Source: Talpa occidentalis (lineage: Eukaryota; Chordata; Mammalia; Eulipotyphla; Talpidae). From it: a stretch of DNA of 64,000 nucleotides. Shown here one piece after another: positions 24,327-36,112 of this stretch (positions are counted from its first letter, which is position 1; each line of letters begins with the position of its first letter). The stretch is taken from NCBI RefSeq assembly GCF_014898055.3, contig NW_023605194.1, forward strand, positions 62,926,861 to 62,990,860, in the 5' to 3' direction. The notes below the pieces were generated by a model. It did no database searches and was not told where the DNA came from. It saw only the letters and a program-made list of their open reading frames with translations. The translations under genes were made by a program, and so were the position numbers.

Positions 24327-24712
24327 CTTAGGGTAAGTGTTTATCAGGGCTTTCTGCCCTCCTGCCATTAGGATTGCATACCTGATGGGGCACATGCATT
24401 TTGTTACATTGTTATAAGTAGTGTTGTTTGCTTCTGTGGGCCATGGCTGCAGTATTGAGATATTTGCCAAGAGAAGCAGAGGTAGAAGGAACGAGAACAC
24501 GGGAAAGGGCCAAGTAAAGAGTGAAAATTCGCCAGGGGCTTGGAGGCCTCCTGGCCTCCTGGCCCCCGGCATCCCTGCTTGCTATGTACATGTTTGCCAC
24601 ACTACATATATATATATAAAAGCCTGAGAATGCCACTGAGGGCTCCAGGACTCTCCTTTACCCAGTCTGCTTGGCACAGAGAGAACCAGCTGTGTGCCTT
24701 CCTGGCACTACA
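24327..24712 (+). mobile_element. LTR-B, plus
   Basis: Shares with other LTR-B copies the GGGCTTTCTGCCCTCCTGCC block, the TTTGCCACACTACAT stretch followed by a TATATATATAAAAGCC (TATA-type) run, and the CCTTCCTGGCACTACA end. The left limit is approximate. Confidence 0.75.
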
Positions 24713-24939
24713 CACTCATATGTGAGTTCCCTCCTCTCTCCTTAAAGCCCCAGGTCCCTGCCTCATTCCTTAGTTTAGTATATAAACCCTTGTCCCGTTT
24801 ACTTTAGCATATACAGCCATGTAAATTCTCCACATGGAAATAACTAAATTTGTTTTTTCTCTTGCTAATCTGATAGTAATTTGTTTGCTGGTGTAGCCTA
24901 AGAGCCCAGAGGGATAGGGGAATTTTTTTTAACTTTATG

Positions 24940-25105
24940 ATTTCTTCAAATTAAGGTAATGCTGTTTTACAACATCATTTGTGTTTTGGAAGTAGAGGGT
25001 CCCCCTTTGTGTGTAATAATAGTACACCCTCTACCAAAGCACCCCATAGTCCATCAACTTCCTTCCCAAGTAGGAGAATTTCCTACAGTGTCCCATCAAC
25101 CTCAA
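24940..25105 (-). mobile_element. Possible old L1 3' UTR fragment
   Basis: The layout resembles the L1 tail at 12447 (TTAAGGTAATGCTGTTTTACAA, then CACCCTCTACCAAAGCACCC), antisense. Short and diverged. Confidence 0.4.
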
Positions 25106-25309
25106 ACACAGGGAACATACCATGATCACAGCTATGTTTATTATGTGATTTATCATGTGTTAGAGTCTCTGTTATTTGTACTTACAGCTCTCCATGCACT
25201 CAGCAGAAGACAGGGGGGCCTGCACCTCGGACTGGCAGTTCATTCCAGTAGACCCTCACCTAGAATCTGATCTTTAAAGCCATTGGGGCCACTTAAGAGC
25301 ACTGACCAA

Positions 25310-25440
25310 CTTACTCATTTTTTCACATAAAGAAACTGAGCCACAGAATGATGACTGAGGTTATTAAGAGCAAAACTGGGACTAAAACCTAAATCTTCTA
25401 ACTGCTTCTACTACTCTGACCTTATCACACTATTTGAAGA
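25310..25440 (+). repeat. MIR
   Basis: AAAGAAACTGAGCCACAGAA followed by AAACTGGGACTAAAACCTAA is MIR-like. Confidence 0.6.
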
Positions 25441-25739
25441 TGTAGAGAAAAAAACCTAGGTGATCCAGCCCTTGCTTTTCTTGCCTCGCTCTCTATCCCA
25501 AGCACTTCCCTCCAGAGCTGCCTGGCAGTTCCTCAAACAAATGATTATCTTTTGCAGCCACTGTTTCCATTGCCTAAAATTCTCTTCCCCCTGGATCTCT
25601 GTCTACTCACTTTCAACTCAATCTTCAGATCTCCCCTTCAGCCTCTTAGAGAAACCTTCCTGACCCATAGAACTAGATTAGGGGTTCTTGCTGTATATAT
25701 TCTGCCCCTACTTTTGACTTCCATGACTCGCAGTTTGTA

Positions 25740-25870
25740 ACCCTGCAATGCACCTTTCCTTCAAATGGGAATAATAATAGGACATCACTGAATTATTACA
25801 ATGATGAAATGAACATTATATGAAGTATCCCACATATCATAAGTCCTGTGAAAAAGTTAGACATTATTAT
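25740..25870 (+). repeat. MIR 3' part
   Basis: AAATGGGAATAATAATAGGA and ATGATGAAATGAACATTAT followed by a CATAAGTCCTGTG block resemble the MIR 3' half. Confidence 0.55.
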
Positions 25871-26544
25871 TTGATTGTCCATCCTTTTCACACCTCCTCC
25901 CACCCCCCCCCAAATATATGTAATCAGCATTAAGGCAGAATACATCATTGTATCCCTAGGACGCTTTTAGTAATTGCTTATGATGGCATAAATGACTTAT
26001 GTTATTTTGCCCAGGATTTCTCTCACTTTCAATTGTAAAATTGCAAAAAAAAAAAAAAAAAAAAATCCCCATTCCCATTCATAAATAGTCAAATATATAA
26101 TTTACAAATTCCCACATAATTTAAGCTGAGTAGTTTAGGAAGCAATTTACATCAAAGGTGCAAATAGGAGCATTAGCAATGAAATATCTCTAAGGACATA
26201 TTCTCTCCAGTTTAATTTCCAGACATGGTGAGGAAGGCCTGAGCCAGGTGGCTCAGATCCAGGTAGGGCAGAAGTACTGGTACTTGGGACAGAACGTCCT
26301 CCACCTGCATCATTTGTCCTGCCCTTGTGGGCTCGTGCCCTGGATCAGTTACACCAGGCATGTGGTAGGGAGGAAGCCAGGTGGCATCTCACAGACTTAT
26401 TGGGGCAGGGGGAGGGGCAGAGAGGTCGCAGGTGTAACTGAGGAACAAGCTATCATGTGCTCCAGCAGGGTCATGGAACAAATACTACTTGGAAGAGAGT
26501 GAGGGAGAAGGAACCCACAAGTCACTTCTCCCCCTCCATTCATT

Positions 26545-26690
26545 CCTATATTTACCAATTACTTAGTGTGTGTCTATGCTATAGGCACTAAAACAGATGC
26601 TGTCAAACAAACACAAAGTATATAGGTTCACTGTCCTCGAGAATTTTACAATTCAGTCAACAGAGATGATGTGGTTTTTCCACATCAGTA
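26545..26690 (+). repeat. L2/MIR-class fragment
   Basis: TTTACCAATTACTTAGTGTG, TATGCTATAGGCACTAAAAC and ATTTTACAATTCAGTCAACA follow the L2 3' end layout. Confidence 0.55.
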
Positions 26691-26894
26691 TACATAAAAA
26701 TATCCTAGGGAGTTTGTCCCCTTTAACTTTTTATTGAAAACGACATACATACAGAATCATAGTCTAAGGGTAGAGCTCAATGAATTTTGCACAAATGAAC
26801 AGCCTTTGTAACCACCTGATTTAAAAAACAACAACAACAACATTGCTAGTAACCTAGAAGATTCTTTATAAGAGCAGATTCTGGGACCAGGTCC

Positions 26895-27812
26895 ACATGA
26901 TACTGACTAGAGGAAGGGAAAGTTCCATATTACCTACCCCAACCAGTGAAGGGTGGAGCTGAGTGACCAGAAAAAGATATAGACGACTTGGAAGAAAAGG
27001 GGCCTCCCTGGTGGCGCAAGATGTTAAGACACAATACTCTGAAGCAATCCACAGCCACTGCAGCCCAAGTTCAATCCCCGGCCAGGGAGTTGACGCACAT
27101 GGCGCAGCAGACCTCTCCTGTCTCCCGGCTGCTCCCCTCAGCAATGTATTTCAGTCAGTCTGCCTGTTCTGTTTCCCACTCTGTCTCTGGTGAGTTCTCT
27201 CACCCCCCACACCTCTGGCCTATACCCCAGTTATTGTATGCATAAATAAATAAATCTTTGGGGAAAAAAAAAAGAAGACTTGGAAGAAGAACACACAGGA
27301 GGGGAGACGGAGCAGAGAGACACGTGAAGGAGGGCACGCTTGCTTCTCTGCTTTGGATTTACACCAGGGATTTGGGGAACATGGAAGAAGACACATGGAG
27401 TTGAGACACAGAGAGACACTTGGATGAGACAAGCGAGGAGGCTGACAATGCAGCTGTTACCTTGATTTTTACTTTGATTTTGCTCCTTTCATCCCAGACT
27501 TGCTGGACCCTTTCTGCCTCTTTCCCATGGTTCCCTGCCATAGGAAGGTGCCTTAGACTTATGGCAAGTTTTCCTACCTCAGCTGCCCTGTTTTGGACCA
27601 ACCCTGACTGGCTGGGCATTTACCCATGAGGGGATGGGTAACTGTGTGTTTCATTGGGGAATTATTATCCTCTCCTCTCTCTATGCAAACAAATCCTATT
27701 AAATTTCTTTCACACTAAGAGTGTGTTTTGTCTTTATGTAGTAGACAGCAGAAGCAATTTAGAGCATGCAACTTCGGGGGTTCAAGGATACCTCTAAGTC
27801 TGCACTAATAAT
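26895..27812 (+). mobile_element. LTR-C, plus, with a nested SINE
   Basis: The GTGAAGGGTGGAGCTGAG block, then (after the SINE at 27000-27273) GACACATGGAGTTGAGACA, GGCTGACAATGCAGCTG, and GCATTTACCCATGAGGGGAT. Ends are approximate and diverged from the young copies at 61 and 63 kb. Confidence 0.72.
27000..27273 (+). mobile_element. tRNA-derived SINE in LTR-C
   Basis: GACTTGGAAGAA on both sides. Confidence 0.93.
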
Positions 27813-27870
27813 ACTAGATTTGCAGCAGAGGGATCTGCATGGTGATAATGAGGAGGAGGAAGAGAGGAGG

Positions 27871-28136
27871 ATTTTTTTTTAAATATTTATTTATTTATTT
27901 ATACAAGCACTGGGTACAGTCAGAAGCAGGGGAGGGTGAGAGAATTCCCCAGAGTGGAGAACAGAACAGGCAGACCAATGAAATACACTGCTGAGGGGAG
28001 CAGCGGGCACGGCAGGAGAGGTCTGTCGTGCCATGTGGGACCCTCGCCGGAGGCCGGGGATCAAACTGGCGGCACTGCAGAGGCTGCGGGCAGCTTCGCA
28101 GCCCAGCGCTCAACTGCTGCGCCACCAGGGGAGGCC
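27871..28136 (-). mobile_element. tRNA-derived SINE
   Basis: Inverse copy. GAGGAGGATTTTT repeats at both ends. Confidence 0.93.
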
Positions 28137-28552
28137 CAGGAGGAGGATTTTTAAATTTAAGAGACAAAACTGTAACGCTGATTTTTTATAAAAATGGGAT
28201 GATCATGATGCAGATGGGCCTTGCCTAGAAAAACAATGAGTAACATATTCTGTCACCATAAAGGTGGAAAGGAAATGCCCCCCTCTGGGTTCCTCTCAGT
28301 CTGATGAAGCAGTCAAATTAACAGCAGACAACTAGTGGGAGAAAAGAATAAGTTTAACTACATATGTGTGAAGAATCTACATTGACATAGATTCTAAAAC
28401 CAATGGCTCAATGAGTATATACATATCCTAAGCTAAGGAATGGGATAGCGTCTGTGGCTTCAAAGAGAGAGGAGGGGGACTCACGTAAGGAAAACCTGAC
28501 CCATATAAGGAAGACCAGATGCTCTGTAACTAGATGTTTACCCTGCCATGCA

Positions 28553-28632
28553 TTGGGTTGTTGGAAAGTCATGATGCACTTTTGCTTGAAAAACAGAAAA
28601 AAATATGTCATGACTTTTCTGACAACCCAATA
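28553..28632. mobile_element. Palindromic mariner-like MITE
   Basis: An 80-bp near-perfect inverted repeat: ATTGGGTTGTTGGAAAGTCATGA is mirrored by TCATGACTTTTCTGACAACCCAAT. The TTGGGTTG ends are typical of mariner-derived miniature elements. It carries no coding sequence. Confidence 0.75.
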
Positions 28633-28791
28633 GATCAGTTTCTCCAATAGACAGACTCTTTTTGGAGATAACCCTAAATCTGGAGATTACCCCCAATTTT
28701 CATTCTTCTAGATAGTTAAGGGAGTAGGAAAAGTTTCTTGTAAGCCGTCAGGACCTCTATTGACCTTAGCTCAAAATAATCCACATGCCAG

Positions 28792-29050
28792 GGCCTCTAT
28801 GGTGGCGCAAGGGGTTAAGACACAACCTATGAAGCTATTCATAGCCACTGCAGCACAAGTTCGATCCCCCACCAGGGAGCTACCACATGGCAAAGCAGAC
28901 CTCTCCTGACTCTCCTGCTGCTCTCCTCAGCAGTGTATTTCAGTCAATCTGCCTGTTCTGTTCCCCACTCTGTCTCTGGTGAATCCTCTAACACCTCTGG
29001 CCTGTACCCCAATTCATGTATGCATAAATAAATAAATCTTTTTAAAAAAA
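28792..29050 (+). mobile_element. tRNA-derived SINE
   Basis: AATAATCCACATGCCA on both sides. Confidence 0.94.
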
Positions 29051-29109
29051 AATAATCCACATGCCAAAGTGACACATCTTAGGGTGGTCTATCTGAATAT
29101 TTTGGGGAG

Positions 29110-29306
29110 ACTCACCCTTTCTCACCTATGATGGGGGGGCCTTGGCCACCAGGCCACATGGACCCCCGGCACCCCTGCCTGTTTGCCACACTACATGTAT
29201 AGCTCAATAAAAGCCTGAGAAAGCCACCGAGGGCTCCAAGACTCTCCTTTTTACCCAGTCTGCTCGGATCATAGATAAACTGCACTGTGCCTATCCTGCC
29301 CCTACA
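29110..29306 (+). mobile_element. LTR-B, 5'-truncated
   Basis: Only the 3' half remains: TTGCCACACTACATGTA, AATAAAAGCCTGAGAAAGCC, and the terminal CCCCTACA. Confidence 0.7.
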
Positions 29307-29330
29307 GCAAGATAAAATATATAGAAAAAA

Positions 29331-31048
29331 AAAAAAAAGCAAGACCTTCCACCTATATTCTCTCTAGATCTTACACTTTAAAAAAGATGGTCCTTTATAG
29401 AGCTTATCCTGGCATTCTTATACCTATTCTTATACCTAATAGGTTTTAGACCATTCCTTCATGGATGCTTCATAACTCAATACCTCTAAGCTCTTCAGCA
29501 GGGCACATCTAGGTCCTTCTTGCTCTACTTGCCTCAGCCTTTATCTCCTGCCACTCACACTCACACCCTATGTCCCTATGTCCCTATGAAGTTACAAGTG
29601 CAGTTCCCCAAAGGCATTATGCTATCCTTGCCTAGATGACAAAGACCCCTTCAAAGTGCTTTTCCAACTCCCCCTAGGGGAGCCAGTCTGGAAATTTTCT
29701 CTTCCAGTACCGCTTCCCTTGTGCCTGGGCACAAGGCTAATGAAACCTTGCCTGGATGCTATCTGTCTTGTTAAATTATTTTACAAGGCGTCAGAACCTA
29801 CAAAGGAGATCTGATGTCTATAATAGCAACAAGGAAGGGAGGGAGGGGAAAAAGTGGGGGGGAGGAGGTGTAGGGAAGGAAGGAGGGAGGGAGAAAGGCA
29901 GGCAGGTTAAAGTTACACACATCCCACCTGCCTGGCCCCTGAAGCACTGCTGACGGCTCTCAGTTGCCCAAACCACATGTATGGGCTCTCATTTTTGAAT
30001 CCCAAGACTTAAGACCATACGGGACACAAGTGGGAGCTGAGAAAAATGAGTGTGGGATCAATAGGGGATTCAGTTCCTTCATGGGACAGGTGAGAAAAAG
30101 CTGAGGCTACGCAGTGAAGAGGATAGCAGGTGCCAGTTTTTGTTGAGTACCATAAACAAAAACTGCCCTGGAGGAGGTGGGCCTGGATTCAGAAGAGCAA
30201 TCCTTATTGGCTTAAGACTGTGATTGACTTAAGAGCAGTCTGGGCAATGATTTAACAGGGAAAGTGTGGGGAATTTGGAAAAAGATTTCTGCCAATTAAA
30301 ATAGGAAAGCCCCCAAAGTGGGTTTGTAACCTACTTTTTAGTTAATCTAAGAACACGTAATTTACTGTTATCTCCTGAAGACAGATAAAAGTTGTCCATC
30401 ATACCATCAATACACATTATTACTGTAAAACTCTAGTTCCTTCCCGAAATGGAGATAGTCACAGACATGCAAGCACTCCTGCACTTAATTGCCATATTCA
30501 TGCTGCAGTGTGAGCTCAGAGAAGACACAGTTTAAAAAGAATTACTAGAATTCTGACTGCCAGAATAATTGATCCAACATGAACTTCCATTTTCCAATCT
30601 TGCTTTTTTTTTTTATTGGTATTGGGGCCTTCCTTACAGATTCACCATGGGCTGCGTCCATCATAAAAGAGATACAAAGTGACTATTTTCAAGTATAGTG
30701 CTATTTTTGATGCAATGATTTTCATACTGCTTTCTGTAGAGCCCTAGAGAGCAGAGCTGCCTTCAGGAGACAAAAGCCACCATAAGCAAAAATTGCCCTA
30801 GTGAGTAAGGATTTAGTGAGCCTTCCTCTTTCCTTTCTTCAAAATTGAGTAAATAGTATATGGCAGAGATAACAGTCCTGAGCAAAAACTAAGTCCTTGC
30901 CCTTATCTAGATTTAAGAAAAAAAAAGGCCTTAAACACATAATCACCATAAAAGCAAAATTCTAAGTGCACTCTGTGATGTGCAAAAAAGATAAAACTCC
31001 CAGTGCTGTGAGGGCACACAGTGGGGGCACCTGGCCTAGTCCACTTTA
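29331..31048. other. Upstream flank, no feature recognised
   Basis: A purine-rich GGGAGG block at 29835-29905. Otherwise ordinary sequence. Confidence 0.5.
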
Positions 31049-31351
31049 TTTATTTTTTTTTTAAGAGGCATGTGTTTTTATTTATTTATTCGTTTGTTTT
31101 GTTTATACATGCACTGGGTACAGTCAGAAGTGCAGGAGGGTGAGAGAATTCACCAGAGCCAGAGCGGGGAGCAGAGCAGGCAGAAGGACCGAAGTACACT
31201 GCTGAGGGGAGCAGCGGGCGGCAGGAGAGGTCTGCGCGCCATGTGGGACCCTCCTCTGGTGGCCGTGGAGCAGCCGGGAATCGAACCGGCGCCTCAGAGG
31301 CTGCGGGCAGCTTCGCAACCCAGCGCTCAACCGCTGCGCCACCAGGGAGGC
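31049..31351 (-). mobile_element. tRNA-derived SINE, GC-rich subfamily
   Basis: Inverse copy. GGCCTAGTCCACTTTA on both sides. A T-rich (GTTT) tail variant precedes the body. Confidence 0.94.
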
Positions 31352-31989
31352 CCTGGCCTAGTCCACTTTAACAGAAGAATGATACATCAATAGAGGAAAT
31401 GATACTTCAGTGGAATCCTACATATGGCATAGAGGGTAACTAAAGTTGGAGTGAATGTGGAGAGGCTATTCTTAGCCAATTGATCGTGTGTCCTTAGTGT
31501 GGTGAGCCCTTCATAAGTACTTGCTGAATGAAGGGATGAATGAACTCTGTTCCTCTCAATAGGACAAATCAAATACAAGGGAAATCATTCACTGAAATTT
31601 ATTGCTGGAGAGCACTGAGATCCACCCTTTTCTCTCTACTGTTCTATCTTGGTTACTTTTCCCTCTAGTGTCGGAGTATTTTCTACCCAACTCTTAATGC
31701 CTGTTGAAGGTTTTTGCTGTTTATTCTGCCCCCTTCCCCCGCATCAATAGGGAATGCAAAATATTGCATTAGTAGCTGCCACTACCAATAATAACTGTGT
31801 GCAGGAACGAAATACACCCCACATGAGCAAACTTCCTGCCAGTCATTAATATTTTTTGAGCACCTACTAATTTGATTTGATGAGGGGAGTAGGCAGTGCC
31901 TGTCTAGAAATTTGAGAGGCTATACTCAGTGACCCCAAGTAGTGCATAATTTCAAGAATGAAGCCAGGCTTAGCAAAATCATAAGTCTT

Positions 31990-32225
31990 ATTATCTCACA
32001 TTTATAAGTCCCAAGTGCCATCCATTGTCTTAAGTATGCGATAAGTGCCGTCTTTTTCATCAGCACAGCAGCCATATGAACTGGGTAAGATTGTTATCTT
32101 CCTATTCCAGTTTAGGAAACTGAAATTTTGAGGGGTTCATTAACTCGTCCAAGTCACACAGCAGAAAATGTAACACTGACATTGGAGCTCAGCTCTGAGT
32201 GACTCTCAAACCTGCACACTTCCTA
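31990..32225 (+). repeat. MIR
   Basis: CCAAGTGCCATCCATTGTCT, TTTAGGAAACTGAAATTTTG and CCAAGTCACACAGCAGAAAA are clear MIR blocks. Confidence 0.8.
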
Positions 32226-32237
32226 ACTCAATCATAG

Positions 32238-32704
32238 CAATGGAGGCTATGAAAATGGGGATAAAGTTTTCATAAGGTCAAAAACCAGAGGTGGGAATAA
32301 GGATGATTAACAAGTCCATAAACTAGCTATGGAAGTTTCCAGGAATCTGAGGCAGAGTCAGAAAGGACTGTTACAAAAAACCACCCAAACAGACCCCAAA
32401 AGCAATAAAATTCCACAAAGGAATGAATTCCCCCAAAGAGTACTATATAAGGATATCCCTTGCTCTCGCAAAATCCAGACCTTGACCCCAAGATTGCCCA
32501 CCTGTGTCTATGCAGGTATCTCTTTTCCTTAATAAACCTGTCCCTTTCAAATGCAGCTCCCTGCCTGCCTGTGTCTATGCAGGTGTCTTGTTCTTTTTTT
32601 TTTTTTCCTTTTCCTTAATAAACTTGCCATGTGCTGCTGAACAAAAACATCTGCTGAATTCATTCTCAGAGGGACCCAAGAACCCCATACACCAAACCCC
32701 ATCA
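32238..32704 (+). mobile_element. LTR-F solo, plus (older)
   Basis: Aligns with the LTR-F at 56191 at both ends (CAATGGAGGCTATG start; ACCAAACCCCATCA end) and in the TGTCTATGCAGGT motif, present twice here. Flanks ATAG and GTAG differ at one base. Confidence 0.7.
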
Positions 32705-32783
32705 GTAGTGCCTCCCCAAATGTTGTGTATCTCCCATTACCTATAGAAAATTCTATAGGTAATTCTATACCATGACTATGTGG

Positions 32784-33052
32784 GCCTCCCTGGTGGCACA
32801 AGGGGTTAAGCACGGTGCTATGAAGCTATCCGCAACTTCTGCAGCATGGGTTCGATCTCTGGCTGGCCAGGAAGCAATCTATTTGGAGCAGCAGACCTCT
32901 CCTGACTCGCCCACTGCTCCCCTCAGCAGTGTATTTCTGTCAGTCCTCCTGTTCTGTTCCCCACTCTGTCTCTGGCGAATCCTCTCACCCCCACACCTTT
33001 GGCCTATAGTCCAGTTCCTATATGCATAAATAAATCTTAAAAAAAAAAAAAA
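32784..33052 (+). mobile_element. tRNA-derived SINE (first of a pair)
   Basis: Its duplication ATACCATGACTATGTG lies at the left, and the partner lies after the second SINE (33339 on). Confidence 0.9.
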
Positions 33053-33062
33053 AGGAATTTAG

Positions 33063-33328
33063 GGCCTCCCCAGTGGCACAGCTGGTTGAGCACAGCACCT
33101 TGAAGCTATCTGCAGCCTAGTGCAGGTTCGATTCCCAGCTGGCCAGGGAGATACCCACATGGTGCGGCAGACCTCTCCTGTCTCTCCCACTGCTCCCCTC
33201 AGCAGTGTTTTTCATCCGTCTGCCTGTTCTGCTCCCCACTCTGTCTCTGGTGAATCCTCTCAGCCTCTCACGCCTCTGGCCTGTACCCCAGTTCTTGTAT
33301 AAATAAAAAAATAAATCTTTTAAAAAAA
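33063..33328 (+). mobile_element. tRNA-derived SINE inserted at the end of the previous one
   Basis: Entered the 3' duplication of the first SINE; GAATTTA lies on both sides. Confidence 0.9.
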
Positions 33329-33344
33329 AGAATTTATACCATGA

Positions 33345-33795
33345 CTGTGTAGAGGAGCAAGAATCTGCAACCCTAAAATATGTCTTTGGGGCAAGAGGTT
33401 TCTTTGCATGGGAGGCCATCTGAAGGCTAGTTGGAGGTTGCTTTGATATTTATACAGAAACTTCTCTGGAAAGACCTCCCCCAGCAAGACTTATTCTTCT
33501 TATCTCTTTGTTAGACAGAACTAAATCTGCACACTTTGCTGTACCACCTCCACAGTAAAGGCCCTAGCTGAATTTCCCCTTACTTCCTCCAACCTCTCTT
33601 AGCTGTGCTATTTCAGATGACATCTAAAGTCACATGGGTGAGTTATTCAGTCAAGCTGGGACTCTCCCATGTATACAGGAAGTATACATTATTAAATATC
33701 TCTTTTACTTTTTTCTCTTATCGGTCTGTCTCGGGCTTACTTGCCAGCCTAGAAGAACCTGGAGGAGTATAGAATGATTTCCTTTGTGCCTTGAC
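33345..33795 (+). mobile_element. Possible old ERV LTR
   Basis: The 3' end looks like a class I LTR R-U5 region (TTAAATATCTCTTTTAC, then TTATCGGTCTGTCTCGGGC). Limits are not determined. Confidence 0.35.
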
Positions 33796-33969
33796 ATCTG
33801 CAGACACCTGATCTGATATTCCACTGCCTGCCAACAGCATTGCCTTTCACAGCAATTATTTGGATCCTTTTATTTCTATTTGATTTTTTTTTACAGTCAG
33901 TCTAGCATCTTAGATTATTTCTGAGTTTTTTCTTTTTTAAAATTCCCTAGCTACATTGACCTCTATTTT

Positions 33970-34125
33970 GCATACTTATTCAACAAATATTTTCTAAATG
34001 ATGCTACCATGTGTAAGCCACTGTTATAAGCACTGAGATTACAGTGATAAGCAAAGCGAAATAGGTCCATTCCATCAAGGAGCATACATTCTTCAAGCGT
34101 TGGGACAGGAGAAAATAAACATAAT
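33970..34125 (+). repeat. L2 3' end
   Basis: TCAACAAATATTTTCTAAAT, GCCACTGTTATAAGCACTGA and GGAGCATACATTCTTCAAGC match the L2 3' end. Part of it (34023-34078) is repeated at 34499. Confidence 0.75.
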
Positions 34126-34498
34126 TAAATTGGTAAATAAATACAGACTGTGTTGAACAACAAAAAAATTTAACAAGGTGATGTAAAATAGAGTAACTGG
34201 AAGATGGATCCAGTTTAAATGGGGATAGTAGAGGAAACTGCATTGAAGTTGGCACCTTATGTTTGAGAGACTGAAATGAGAACTGTAAAGAGATTTGGGA
34301 GCACATTCCAGCATACGAAAGAGGGAAAAATTATGTGTATATGTGTTTATCTTTGTGAGTTTCTCTGTGTGCTTGTCTGTGGGTTTCTGTATATGTAATA
34401 GAGGTAGCTCCATGAACTAGGGAAGGTACCGTGTTCCCTAGCCTCATTTATATATAAAAGCCTTGGGCTAGCTACCTAGAAACTAGGGGGCAAATCAG

Positions 34499-34554
34499 TT
34501 ACAAGCACTGAGATTACAGTGACCAGCAAAGCGAAATAGGTCCATTCCATCCAG
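34499..34554 (+). repeat. Second copy of a 54-bp L2 segment
   Basis: A near-copy of 34023-34078 (GTTA[C/T]AAGCACTGAGATTACAG onward, a few mismatches). It ends exactly where the truncated LTR-C begins. Confidence 0.8.
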
Positions 34555-34632
34555 CAGGTGAAGCTATAAAACATGGAAGACAGAAACGTGGAGAAAAAGG
34601 GGGCTTATTTCTCAGTTTTGAACTTGCACCAG

Positions 34633-35275
34633 TGTAGTGCCAGGAAGGCACAGAGCTGGTTCTCTATGATCTGAGTAGATGGGTAAAGGAGAGTCCTGGG
34701 GCCCTTGGTGGCTTTCTTCAGGCTTTCATTGAGGTTTTACATGTAGTGCAGCAACCAGGTACAGAGCAGGCAGGGGTGCGGGGTGGGGGGTGGGGCAGGA
34801 GGTTGGCAGGCCTCCCAGCCCGAGGCAATCTTCACTCTTTACTTAGCTCTCTCGCCCTTCTATAAGTTTTGGGTTTTGTTGTTGTTGTTGTTGTTTTTAA
34901 GATTTATTTATTTATGCATACAAGAACTGGGGTGTAAGCTAGAGATGGGGGGCGGTTGAGAGGATTCACCAAAAAGAGGGGGAGCAGAACAGGCAGATCC
35001 ACTGAAATACACTGCTGAGAGGAGAAGTGGGTAAGTCAGGAGAGGTCTGCTGAGCGATGTGGGTCAGCAGCCTGGCCAGCCCTGATATAACTGCTATAGT
35101 GGCTGGCAGTAGCTTGATACCTTGTCTTATACTGCAGCCATGGTCCACAAGAGTAAACAATACAACTGAATATAACAATGTAACAAAATCCATGTGCGGG
35201 CCATCAGTCACGCATTCAGGAGGGCAAGGATCCATTATCAGTTCTAATGGCTAGAGGGCAGAAAAGCCTGACAAC
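34633..35275 (-). mobile_element. LTR-B solo, minus, with a nested SINE
   Basis: Starts TGTAGTGCCAGG, ends ACCCTATA, with ACCAG flanking both sides (5 bp). A SINE sits at about 34893-35125. It carries the antisense of an AATAAA-like region and a C-rich block near 34780. Confidence 0.8.
34893..35125 (-). mobile_element. tRNA-derived SINE in LTR-B
   Basis: Inverse, with a (GTT)n tail variant. The right end has lost the standard GGGAGGCC. Confidence 0.8.
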
Positions 35276-35721
35276 CATTTACCCTATAACCAGGAACTTG
35301 GGAGACTTGAAGGAGATACATGAAGTTGAGACAAGTAGAGACACATGGAAGAAGCACATGGAGAGGCTGACAATGGCATTCATTATCTTACTTGTACTTT
35401 AATTTAGCTCCTTTTTCCCCAAATCTGCCTGGCCCTTTTTGCCCCTATCCTATGGTTTCCCAGCAAAAGATGCCTTAAACTTGTAGCAAGCTCTCAGAGC
35501 TCAGCAGCCCCACTCCAGGCCAACCCTCTTTGACCTGGCATTTACCCAAGAGGGGATGGATAACTTTGGGTGTTTTACTGGGAAACTACTATCTTTTCTT
35601 CTCCCTCTATGGACACTGTTTTATTAAAGTTCTTTCACACTAAGAGTATGCTTTGTGTTTGTGCACATAGATGGACTGACCCCTTTAGAGTGTGCAAGGG
35701 ATCCCAGGGTACCCCTTGGTC

Positions 35722-36112
35722 GCTGTAGTGGCAGGACAGGGATAGAGCAGGTTTCTATGATTGGAGCAGACCGGTAAAGGAGAGTCCTGGTGGCTTTCTC
35801 TGGTTTTACTGAGCTTTTACTGAGCTTTTACATGTAGTGTGGCAAACAGGTATACAGCAGGCAGGGGTGCTGGGGGCCAGAAGTCTGGCAGGCCTCCAAG
35901 CCCCCAGCAAGTCTTCGCTCTGGGCTTCTCTTTTTCTCTCCTGTCTCTTCTCCTGCTTCTGCTTCTCTCACCAAATATCTCAATACTGAACCATGGTCCA
36001 CAGAAGTAAATTAATATAACTATAACAATGTAACAAAATGCAGATGCCCTATCAGGCAGGACAATCCTAGTGGTGGAGGGCAGAAAAGCCTGAAAATTAT
36101 TTACCCTACAGT
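35722..36112 (-). mobile_element. LTR-B solo, minus
   Basis: TGTAGTGGCAGG to TTACCCTACA. Flanks GTCGC and GTCAC differ at one CpG-derived base, so a 5-bp duplication is likely. It is inserted near the 3' end of the LTR-C at 34555. Confidence 0.8.

Larger units (their letters stand above)
24713..26894. other. PANK1 upstream flank, old repeats and unique sequence
   Basis: Besides the L1, MIR and L2 pieces listed separately, no gene is visible. A 103-codon frame (24959-25270) overlaps the L1-like piece and is not protein-like. Confidence 0.5.

Noticed and set aside
31070..31393. Recurring frames with RVREFTRA- or SAARCSPQQCTS-type peptides
   Set aside because: They are translations of the SINE body, found wherever the CpG-rich subfamily occurs.
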